A stretch of DNA of 64,000 nt from Archilochus colubris (Eukaryota; Chordata; Aves; Apodiformes; Trochilidae): contig CM041104.1 of assembly GCA_023079485.1 (NCBI GenBank), positions 3,225,676 to 3,289,675 of the forward strand, given 5' to 3'. Every line of letters begins with the position of its first letter. Positions within the stretch are counted from its first letter, which is position 1. Both the position numbers and the translations under genes were made by a program. The notes beneath the pieces are model-generated. The model did no database searches and was not told where the DNA came from. It was given only the letters and a program-made list of their open reading frames with translations. Below, piece after piece: positions 13,975-25,900 of the stretch.

Positions 13975-16900
13975 GTAGGCAGCTGAAGCAATAGGAGTGT
14001 TGGATACCAGGAAGGTATTAGTCCAGGGGTTTTGGAGGTTGGGTTAATTTTTTTTGTATGGTTGCCAATCTGTTGAGTAATTCTGTGTGAAACGCTTTAC
14101 TTCTCTCTGCTTCCACCCATGTGAAGTAGAGTGGGTGCAGATTTGCTCTGCAGTGCACTTTTGGAGATTCATCTCTGATTGTGGAGACTAATCACTGCTG
14201 GTCATGTCATCTGGAAAGGGCAGAAATCTGTGCTCAAAACTTCCTGCTCCAGGTTTCTAACAAGCAGTGGGCTCCAGTTACCTTTCTGCCCCCTTCAGGG
14301 GCTGTGTCCAGTGGGAGCATGAAGTGTTCATTGCAGTCGTACAAGAGCCACAGGGTTTGAAAAGCAAAACCCAGGGCTGGTTCAGCTTTACCTCAAGCTG
14401 AAGAGTTATTGTATACATATAAACATTGATTTAAAATCAGTAGTTTGTTTCTATGCCCTGGCTTTTTTTGCCATGTGACCTTTTCATTTTGACAGACACC
14501 ACATTCATTTTCCCTCCACAGGGGTGAAAAAAGGAGACCGAATTTCCATCTACATGCCCATGATCCTGGAGCTGATTGTAGCCATGCTTGCTTGCACCAG
14601 GATTGGAGCTCTGCACTGCACTGTGGTAGGAACAAGCTCTTTATATGGCTCTCAGTGCTGAGCATTTTTTGAAGGAGCAGCTCTTGTTGGTGGGAGAGGA
14701 TCTGGAAAGATGGGTGCTGACCATGAGGTGGATGGAAACTGAATTAAGGTGCTGCAGTTTCCTGGCCCTTTTCTGCATTAACTGTGGAATGAGCTCCTCT
14801 AGCTCTCTGCCTGGTGGTATCATTCACCATGGCTGAACTGCACAAATGCTGTTGGGTTTTTTTGGGTTAGATTTTTTTTTGTGTTCCAGCTGACTTGGTT
14901 GTGTGACCTCTGCCAGTTTGCAGGTTTCTCAGCAGACTCTCTTTGTGAGCGGATTCTTGACTGTGGGTGTTCTCTCCTCATCACTGCAGGTAAAACATTC
15001 ATCAGTGCCCCTGAGCCATTATTGGTGTCTCTCTGAAACATCTTTATTTCCAAAGCCAGATGGAAATGGAAGAGGAAGGGGCAGTGCTTCAGCTGAGCTG
15101 CCACAAGGCGGGCGCCCTGCTTGTAGCTGTGCTTGAGAACTGTTTCCCACTTTGAATCTAAGCAGCCCTCCCACTTTGTCCCATAAAGCATGATGTCAGT
15201 AGCTGCTAATAACATGTTTCCAAACATGTTCCTGTTCAAAAGCAGCCAGCTGTTTACAAGCTGCATCACTGATGAGGCAGTCCTAATGTGAGAATTCCTC
15301 CCTTCCCAATTCCAAGAACAGTTCTGATGCAACTCTCACCTTTGTAAAACAAAGAATTGGGAAGGTGGTGGTGTTTGCTGCAATTCCTCAACTGGTTTTT
15401 TTGTATTAATAAATCCATGGCATGGAAAGGACTCCCTAAACTGCAGTCTGTGTTCTGGCTGCATGGGACTATTTCTCAGAGATTATTCCCAAGAGATTTG
15501 TGGGGTCAAATTTGAACTTCTCCCATGGAAGGAATTTCACTATTTCTCTTGGCATCTGTTTCTCTAGGCTAAAAGGGTGCATTGAGAAACCTTTCCCATC
15601 AGCTGCCTGGCTGCTTTCCCTCACTCCAGTGCATGAGTTGGTTCTGCCTTCCTGAAACTGCTTTTTGCTCCCAACTGCCCCATGCTGCCTTGGCTGTCAT
15701 GCTCCTCTGATGTTTTCCTTACCATTTTGCAGATGCCTTTTATCGAGGGGACAAGCTGATCAACTTGAAGCAAATTGCAGATGAAGCCCTGCAGAAATGT
15801 AAAGACAAGTAAGTTTGGATTCCCTTCTAAGGAGGGCACTGCTGCCCAAATCTGCTTCTGCACAGATGAACATGGAGGTTTTTATAAGTGGGGAGATCTG
15901 CAGCAGGTCAGACATGAGCTACACTACATTCATGTGCCTTTCAAAAGTAACTTCAACTCTCCCATCCTAAAAATATTTTCTTCTAGCTTTCTTCTTGTCC
16001 ATCCTGGCCTAAAGGCCATGTATTGGATAGGAGGATTTGCTGGAGACAGGGTGTTCCCCATGGTTATGGCCCACGGCAGATCACCCAGGTCTTGGTGTGG
16101 GAAGGAACACTGTGAACACTGAACACTGTGCCATGGGGCACATCAAGATGAGGCTTAAACCTCCAAAGTTCAACAATAAAGAAATAACCCAGAAACAAGT
16201 CTAGTTTGAGAAATGGCTGTGTGAGCAGGAACAGACACTCCAACTGGAATGCACAGGACCAAGGTCTGCCTAGGCACAAGTGTATGGTGAAGCTGCTTTA
16301 ATTGTTTAAGCATCTTCACTGAGATACTGTATAAACTATAAAGTGGTAGATGTATCATCAGATTTTACAGAAATAATCATAGTGAAATAACTTTGACAAG
16401 CTTACAGGCACATAGGTTATATGAGACCAAAGGTGGTCTTGTAAGTTAGATTGAACATGAAAATATAGGGCAGATAGTCTACATCTTAGAAATTCAAACT
16501 CTTTAAGAGCATTTAAAACTCTGAAATTGAAAACATAAGTTTACATCTGTGAAAGTAGACACTTGGGAGGACAAAAGTGATCCTGAAGTTGGGAATTAAC
16601 TGAAGGGGAGAGTGTGTTGGTACTCTGACAGGGCTGAAAGGAGATAAGATCATGAGGGTGGATGTAGGTTAGACATTAGGAAGAAATTCTTCATCGTGAG
16701 GGTGCTGAGCCCCTGGCCCAGGTTGCCCAGAGAAGCTGTGGCTGCCCCATCCCTGGCAGTGTTCCAGCCCAGGTTGGATGGGCTTGGAGCAACCTGGGCT
16801 GTGGGAGGTGTCCCTGACCATGGCAGGGGACTAAATGATCTTTAAGGTCCTTTTCAACCCAAACAAGTCGTGGAATCTATGGTTCTGTGATTTTGTTTGC

Positions 16901-19900
16901 ATTATAGATAGGTTGTTTTGGTCCTGATGAGACAAACACCCCACTCTTTTCCTTATAATCTGGCTTTAGAAGCCTTTCCTGCTCTTGAATCAGGCAGTCA
17001 GTCATGTCTAGGGATGGAACCAGCCACCTGCTATCTCCTGGGTGCTGTGGGAGTCATCTGTGTGGTCTCAAGTAGACAAGTTTGGACTGTGTAAGAAATC
17101 TCCCCAGCAGTGACCTGTGAGAGATGCTTGTGGGTTCCCTGCACCTGATAAATCCTTAGTGAGCTGGGCACACACCTTACCTATTTTCTGAGCTGTGTTC
17201 CTGGGGTTCCCTGGGCAATTCCTGGTGTGCCTGGAGTTTCCATGGTGCCATGTGCTTAACAAAAATAGCTGAGGGCCCTTCTCTGGCTGCAAAGGCCAGG
17301 AAGGGCAAGGCAGGCTCAGCCCCTGCCTCAGCAGCCTGGTCTGACAGCTCCTGCCTCTTCCAGGGGCTCCCCTTTGAAGAAGTGTATTGTGGTGAAGCAC
17401 CTGGGCAAGGATGAGATAGCAGTGGATGGGACATGCACCAAGTCTCCCCCTCTCAAAAGGCTGTGCCAGAACATACAGGTATGCTCTGGAGGAAGATGGG
17501 AGTGGGGATATTTTTGCTATGGGCCTGATTCCAGCAAATCCATCGATTCAAAACCACAGCAGTGCTTCTCTGGATGTTCCTGGTTACTGACTCCTGTTCA
17601 TGTTTTCTCCTCTCCTTGCTGTTGTTGAGTTGCACGTGGTCTGAAAAATGGTTCCTTTGCCTTACCAAGGTCCTCTCCCTGCTGCTCTCTCCAATTGCCC
17701 TTTTGTCCAAAGACCAATTGCCACCTTTCACTGTATCTGACAGTGGGAGCAGGAGAGGAAAAACATAAGACTTGTGCTTGGGGGTGGGGGGTGGTTTCAG
17801 CACAGCCCCCCAGCATGACAAGAATATTGCACTGAGAAGAGGGCAGTCTGTGCACAGGCCTGGTGTCAGCTGTCAGGGCTGGGGCTTTCCTTAGCCACTG
17901 AAGCCAGATGGAAGGGTGTGGTGGGCCAGAGACACGTGGTGAGATGGGGCTGGAAGGAGGAGAAGGTGTGGTGGAGTCCTGCTGAGCTCCTGAGGCTGGT
18001 GTGCCATCCTGCTCTGCCTGGCAGCTGCCTGACAGCTCTGTGTCTTGCAAGGATCTTCTGTCCCTGTGTGATTGGTGACTGTTTGCATTGGGTTATCCCC
18101 ACACTGGTGCTTTCTCAGAGATGGGTTGTGTTTGGGGAGCACATTTCAGCTCATATGTCTCTGCTATCAGAAGGGATGGTCTGGGCACATCCCTTGAACA
18201 AGGAGTGCAGCAGATTCTGCATCTCTGAGTTAATTTTCTTCATTCGCCTGTGTCAGTCTTATTGGGGTGCTGCTCCCCAGCCTGGTTGTGTTGCATTGGT
18301 CTCTTTTGCCCCTTTTCTTGTGAGGGCAGGGGAGCTGCAATGGGGTGGGGAAACTGGAGCAGAGCAACTTTCCTATGTGGGGCTTCCCTGGTCGGGCAGT
18401 TTGTCCCTGTGCTGGTGAGTGTTGGTGAGGTGAGGTTGTTGTGCAGAATGTCCCAGGAGAAGGGAGGAGGCTGGAGGGGATCTCTTACCCTTTGGCTCTT
18501 GCTGCTCTGCTTGTTCGGACACTGTTGCTGTCCCCCATGAGCACATTTTCCCCATGCCTCTGGTTTGTGTAGTGCTGTTGGGTGGTCTGTAGCTCCATGC
18601 TGCTGGGTCCCTGTGTGCCAGGTTTGGCCCCTGCCACCTGCCAGGGGTGGTGATGGAAATGGGCAGGCTCTTCTCAGAGGCACCTCCTGGCCTGGCACTG
18701 GATCTGAGTGCTCATCCCAGCCTGCTGGGATTCCCAAACGTCCCAGCCTCTGGGCTTCCAGCCTCCCTGCCTGCAAAGCCCAGCGTGAACCCTCTACTTC
18801 TCAACTTTCACACCTTCTTTGTGGATTTTTAACAGGAAAAAAAGACTGAGAGCTCACAGAGACTCCATCCCAAGGTATTTACAGACAGCACTGCCTGCAC
18901 TGCATTGCACATCTCCTCTGCTTCCTCCTCAGGCCCTCCACCTCCCTAACACTGCACGGCCACAGGTGCCTTCCTAACAGGTTACCAGCAGTTGCATGTC
19001 AGCTGTAGCTCCCACTCACTGCTTGGCCAGAGCTCCCCACAGCTCTGTGGTGAATGCAACACTGCCAACTTTGCTGCTGGGAACAAATCCACAGCCACAA
19101 ACCCCTGAGTGCCTGGCAGAGTGACAGGGGGGTGGCAGGGCCACCAGGACACACTGTCAGCCTTGAGGTGTCAGTTCTCTCTGTCTCCTCAAAGCAACTC
19201 TTACAATGCTCTTCCCTGCGTGGTGAGGCTGTGGGCATCAGCCACAGCTCCCTGGCAGCAAGCCCAGAGCTCCAGACCCAACATGGGGACCCTGCCTGCC
19301 CCATCCTAGGAGCCATGATGTCAGGACCTGATGAGCAGGCAGGCAGAGGCAGGCTTGGCCTCAGGGGCTGTGTGCTGTGCCATGGGTCTGACCCCCTCTG
19401 TGGGGCAGTGGGTGCTAAGATGGAGGGATCCTTGAAGAGGGGATGCAAAGAAGCCACTGTGGGATGGGCTGCTATGAGCAGGTCTCTTTTGACCTGGTCA
19501 CTTCATCAGAGCTTGTTGGTGGGACAGACTGGTGGAAACTGCTTCCCCAGGTAAAGCCAGGAGCCCTGGGGATCTGTGAAAGATTTCCAAGAGGGCTTGG
19601 ATATGCTGAGCTGTCAAGCAGGTAGTGTCCCCTGCACCACATGTGCCAGGCCCTGGTGTCCTGGTGCCTCCAAATGCCACATGAACATCTTCAGGGCTGC
19701 AGAGCCACCGTGTGACCCTGTGGCTGCTCCCTGTGTCTCTGTGTGGGAGCTGTGGGCTCTAGCTCTGCCAGGAGGAGATGTGTCCCAGCTGGGAGATGCA
19801 GGGCTATGGGTCAGGGTGCCTGACCTCACAGGGATGTGGAATGAGGAGGGCTGGGCTGAGGCTGGGCAGCAATTGCCTGCTCAGTTGCCCCCCAGGTTCC

Positions 19901-22900
19901 TTTGAGGAAAGGTGAGAAGGTTGGGTGCAATTTGGTCTTGCGCTGCACTGTGCCACCCTGGAGAGGCAGGCAGCCAGCACAGCTCTTGGGGTGACCTCTG
20001 CCCATCAGCCACAAGTGCTGGTGGCCCTGTTACAGCTCTGGCATCCTCGATGGCTCCTTCAGGTGGCCAGTGCTGGTTGGAGTGGTCACTTCTTAGCTGG
20101 AACATTACCTGAAAATCCACATCACGCATTTTTTGTGTGTCTGTGCATGCTTAACATGTTCCTTTCTGTCTCAGGCCATGGTGCCCTGGGTGTCCCTGCA
20201 GGGTGTGTGGCCCGGGGGCTGTGCTGAGGCTGTGGAGTTGTTGGAGGGCAGGAGGAGCCTGTTTGCTGTGGGAGTGCAGCTGTGGGAAGCCCTCTCCTGG
20301 CTGCTGCTGCTGCTGCTGAGAGTGGTTTGTCAGCATTCCTGGTGGTTTGGATTTTAATGGCTGTGGGCTGAGAAAAGGAGCTTCTGGAGTTGGAGCTGCA
20401 GCTCTGGTGCATGGTTTGCAGCAAACAGCTCTGGGGCAGCAGCTGTGCTGTGAACATCTGCCTCCACGAGTCCATGAGGGGGGTAAGGTTGGGGCTGCAC
20501 CCTTCTTCCCCTCCTCTCTTGCTCTTGGGGCTTCTGTGTCTGATTTTCTGCTTTCCTCAGACCCCCTGGAACCCATCCATGGATTTGTGGTGGCACGAGC
20601 TGATGAGCAGTGCCAGCATGGAGTGTGAGCCCGAGTGGTGCGATGCAGAGGACGAGCTCTTCATCCTTTACACAAGTGGCTCCACTGGGAAACCCAAGGT
20701 ATGTCCCAGCTACACCAACACCTCAGCTGTGGGAACTGCCAAGGGTCACGTTGGGAGGTTCCAGCAAGGAGAGGAACCACAGAGCTCTTGGGAAAGGGGC
20801 TGTGTTGGTCATTCCTGCTCAGCTGCTGTTGGAGCTCAGTGATGCTCAGCTTGTTCTGGGAGAGTGAGGGTCCTGCTGGGACCTTGCCCTGACAGTTGTC
20901 TGCCTTCTTCTTTTAGGGTGTGCTGCATACAGTGGGTGGATACATGCTTTTTGTTGCCACCTCATTTAAATACGTGTTTGATTACCAACCTGAGGATGTC
21001 TACTGGTGCACAGCTGACGTTGGGTGGATAACAGGCCATTCCTACCTGGCTTATGGACCCCTGGCAAACGGGGCAACCAGTGTGTTAGTAAGTACTGGGG
21101 GCTTTTACTCCAAGGAAGTGGAGATGGTGGAGCTGAGCTGCATCTCTGCACTGTTATGTGATGAGTGTGCAGTGCCCTGAGCTCTGCAAGGAGGGGTGGC
21201 AGTCTCTGAGGAGGGTCTGGGTGACTGCTCAGTGGCAGATGGTGAGATTAGTTTGTGTGTGGCTTTTGGGGTGGTTAATTTTTCAAATGTTCCCATATCC
21301 TTCCCATGGAAGTACAAACCTTGTGTATCAGAGCAGTCAGGGCTGCCGTGGGGTAATGGGAAATCTGGAGCAGGAGCAGGGAGGGATGTTTTCACTGCTG
21401 ATGTGACAGCCTGCATGTTCTGGTGTCTTCATGGCGATCTGCAGGAGTCACTTGTTTACAGATCAGGGAGCCAGAGGCCAATGACTCTGACTCCCTGGGC
21501 CAATGCATCCAGGTGAAGCAATGTCACATTGGGACTGTCCTTTGGGGGTTCTTGGTACTTTGGGCTGTGGTTCTGGCACACCTCTCCCCTTTACCATGTG
21601 GGCAGGGGCATTTGGGCTGGTGGCACTGTGGCAGTCACCCTAGGCTGCTAGGCTGTTTTGGGGAACATTTGCTCAGACAGCCAGGGCAGGGTGATGCCAA
21701 GTCCATCCCATGGAAGCAGTAGGAGAGGCCCCTGGACTTGGAGTGATTTCACTGCATGGCAGGGTCTAGCTGCTGGTCCTTGTTGCTCTCCTGCTGGGGA
21801 AGGTGTTGTAGGGCAGTAGCAGTAAGGAACAATTGTGTCACTGCCCTGTCTCCTCTCAGTTTGAAGGTATCCCCACCTACCCAGATGTCAGTCGAATGTG
21901 GAGCGTTGTTGACAAGTACAAGGTGACCAAGTTCTACACAGCACCCACAGCCATCCGGCTGCTGATGAAGTATGGGGATGAGCCTGTCAAAAAGTGAGTG
22001 CCAGTCCCCAATGGTGTGGGGATCCCTGGCTCTGGCACATCCAGAGGCTCCTCCCCATGGGGGACCAGGGGTCCCAGCTTCCCCTCTAAGGAGCAGTGTC
22101 CATGTCCTGAACAGACCAGGATCTTCTGCCTTCTACGCAGCAATATGCTCATCACCATTTCTGCACTCCTGGCACTAACCTCTTCCAATCAGGTCCCTCA
22201 CCAGAGGGGTGGTGAAAGCCCCATCCATCCCTGGAAGTTTTTAAGGCCAGGCTGGAGAGGGTTCTGAGCAACCTGAGCTGGTGGGAGGTGTTCCTGCCCA
22301 TCGCAGATGGGTTGGAACTTGATGATCTTAAAGGTCCCTTCCAACCCTGAAAATTCTCTTATTCTATGATTCTTTTTCACTGTAAGCTGCAGCTATGCTC
22401 AGAGACTGCAGGTTCTCCCTGCTCCTCCCTGAAAAGCTTACAGAGGTGTGCAGGGCAGAGAGCTCCTCTGATTGCTGCTCCTTGGCCCAGGGAAGGTTAA
22501 AAATAGGACCAAGCAGAAGCTTGGAGTGGGAGGCACCAAAATCACAGAGGTCTCCTTTCTTCTTCTGTGGAAAAGGGTTGAGAAGGGTCTGAAGCATGCC
22601 TGGAAGCCCTAAGTACACTTTGGGTAGCCCAGGGGTTCCTGTGGGCTCTGCTGTGCAGCTGGCTGCCAGCTGCTGCTCCTGTGGCCTGCTGAGCCCCTGC
22701 CAGCCCCCTCCTCTCTGCAGGCACAGCAGGAAATCTCTGAAGGTGCTGGGGACCGTGGGTGAGCCCATCAACCCTGAAGCCTGGCTGTGGTACTACCACG
22801 TGGTGGGAGAAGAGAGGTGCCCCATTGTGGACACGTTCTGGCAGACAGAGACAGTGAGTCCTCACCTGGGTGACCCTGGGACCTCTTTCCCTCGTGCTCC

Positions 22901-25900
22901 CCACAGGGTTTTTGGAGGTTTGCTGTAGTGTTGCTTTGTTTCTCTGTGGACTAGTTGTTTTACTTGCCCAGGAGACTCTGTGTTGGCTCCCCTTGTCTTT
23001 CTTGGCTGGACAACTAACAGGCTCTAGTGGGAGACCCTCTTCTCCAAAGGGTTCCCTGTCCCCTCTTCAAAATCCCAAATCTCATCTCCCTGTCCCCTGC
23101 TGCATCCTTCCCAAGGTCCCATCTCCACAGCTGTCCCCAGCAGCCAGCATCTTACTGGGACATGCTGTGACCAGAGCCAAGGCAGATAGCTGTGGGACAG
23201 GCTGGCATGACCCAAACTCACTTGGTTTTGCCTCTCTTTGCAGGGTGGCCACATGCTGACATCCCTCCCTGCTGCCACCCCCATGAAGCCAGGCTCTGCT
23301 GTGAGTACTCCTCTTCTCCCTGGGGGCAGGGAGGGCTCCCTGGGGCCACAGCAAGGCACTGTCTGTACCAGGGCCTGATGGTTACCAGCCTGCCCCAGTG
23401 GTCATGGGATGGTGGTGCATATGGGGAGGTGGCCACCACCCAAAATCCTAAGCTTGGCTTCATGCAGCTGTGCTTCCAGGCCCTGTGTGCCACAGCCCTC
23501 CCCAAAGCTGCCCTTCCCCTGCCTCGTGCTCCCTCTGGTTCATGGGGTTTTAATGTGTGGGCTCATCTCCATGTCTCCTTGCTCTCTGGTCCCCATGGCA
23601 GACATTTCCCTTCTTTGGCGTGGTTCCTGCCATCTTGAACGAGTCGGGGGAAGAGCTGGAAGGAGAAGCAGAAGGCTACCTGGTAAAGAAGGCCTCATCT
23701 TCCCCACCCTCCTCTTGTCCATTCCCTCTGAGCTCTGGTACCTTCCTGATAGCATCCACATGTTGCTGCTCACTCTGGGTGCACACAAGGGACCCCCTTG
23801 GGTGGTAGAAACTCCCATCGCTGGCTGGGAACTGTAACCATGCTGTAAACAAACCATTCAGCTGAACATCAGATGCACTCAGACACGTGAGCAAGGCAGG
23901 AGAACAGGAAACAACTTCTCAGCCAAGCTCCTTCCCCTATGCCAAGCCTGGCAGGACTTTCCCAGGCAATCAGCACTGGGCAGCAAATGTCTAAGTGTCA
24001 TCACCCCTGGCTGTCTCCCCAGCATCTCCTCCCTCACTGCATGCAGACTGTGTGTCTCAGTCACCGTTGGTGCAAAGCCTGGCTTACTGGCTTTGCTCTC
24101 ACTGAATTTTATTCTCTTTTTCTGCATTTTTCACCACCAGGTGTTTAAGCAGCCCTGGCCAGGAATAATGCGTACGTTGTATGGGAACCACCAGCACTTT
24201 GAAACCACCTACTTCAAGAAGTTCCCTGGGTACTACGTGACAGGCGACGGTAAGGTTGTCTGGGGAGTGTGTGGCTAGAGAGGTCTGGGGAGAGCAGTTT
24301 AAGTCTTGCTGTGTCCTACCCTCAGAATTCTCTATCAGTTGCTCCAAGGGCTGGCACTGCTTCCTCACACTGTCATTTCTGGCTATTTTTAGGTTGCAGG
24401 AGAGATAAAGATGGTTATTACTGGATCACGGGGAGAATTGATGACATGCTGAATGTTTCTGGTAAGAATTGAGTTTTGTCTTCAGTGGGGACAAATGTGC
24501 TCTCTGACTAGTTAAGGATGACACCTTGCTTCCTGGGAAACACTTCTGCATCCATTTCTGACACCAGTTCAAAAAGCCACCTTGCCTTATGGGGGATGGT
24601 TCTGTGACTCTGCCCAGCAACCTGTCCTCAAAGTAGATCTAGTCGCTGGGCCAGGGTTATTTCTGACAGATGAGTCTGTGACTTGGTGACTTTCTGCATC
24701 ATTTCCTCTGGAGACAACCCACAGGAGAGAAGGAACCTTCTGTAACCTCTTAGAGGAGGTCCTTAACCAGCCATGGTGTCTCTGTGTTGAAGGATTTAGA
24801 GCCACAGGGAGTCAGAGAGGTTGAGCAGGTCCCTAATTTAACCATGTTGCCCTGTAACCCATAAGCTGGAGCTGGGTCAGGCTGTGTGGAGCTGTCTTTA
24901 CAGAGGTGGAGATTCTTCCACCTTTCTTGACTGAAGGTGTGAGATTCAGCTGCTTCTGAGCCCATTGTTTTCCATGTACTGTCTATACTAGCTCCCTCCT
25001 TTCCTGGAGGCTGTAGCCTACAGGTACTCACTGCTGGATCAAACCAGATCCTTTCCTCTGACCAGCAGTATTTGATTTTCCACCAAATGATCATTCAGAA
25101 GTTGCCCACCTTCCCGTGGTTTTCTGGGACAGCAGTCCCAGGTGCAAAGTCAGAGCACAGATAGAGGAGCAGAGGTGTACAGGAGTGAGTTGTCCCCTGC
25201 CCCAAGATGTGGAGTGTCCTTTCATCTCCTCAGGGCCAAGAGCTCATGGCAGGGTGGGTTCCTGAGCTCTGCAGACCCAGCCTCTTCCTCCTCTGCACCT
25301 TCCAGCCAGCCATGATGGCAGCTTCGATTACCAAAACTGCTTGGATTACCAAATCCAGCTCCTCCTCAGCCTGTGCTTTGTGAACAGCCCATGATCTCTG
25401 AAAGGAGGAAGCCTACAGCTCTGTGCAGGTCTGTGAAGCACTCACTGCCTCTCGTTGCTTCCAGGCCACTTGCTGAGCACTGCAGAGGTGGAGTCAGCTT
25501 TGTTGGAGCACACTGCCATCTCAGAGGCTGCAGTGGTCAGCCACCCACACCCCCTGAAAGGTGAATCCCTCTACTGCTTTGTGACCCTGAGAGATGGCCA
25601 CGAGTTCACCAAGAACCTGGCAGATGAGCTGAAAAAACAAGGTAGCAACAGGCAAATATTTGGGAAGTTACATGGCAGGGAGAGGGAGGGCAATGCAGGG
25701 CAGGGGATGGATGGGTTAAGGGCTTGGGTGCTTGAATGAGGGTACAGTCTGGGGAATGCTGAACCACTATCACAAGATACCCCCTCTGATAAGACCAAGG
25801 CAGGCCAAGACTGAAATTAGTTCTTCTGGCCTTTGGTTGCTCATGTGATGCATTTTCTGCCTCTTGGGAGTTGGCAGAAGGACTGTGGCACCCCAGCAGG

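Noticed and set aside
17453..20640. Many long open frames (100-180 codons) on both strands
   Set aside because: They lie in a GC-rich ACSS2 intron, overlap each other on opposite strands and show no family motif; true exons on either side are short and well supported.
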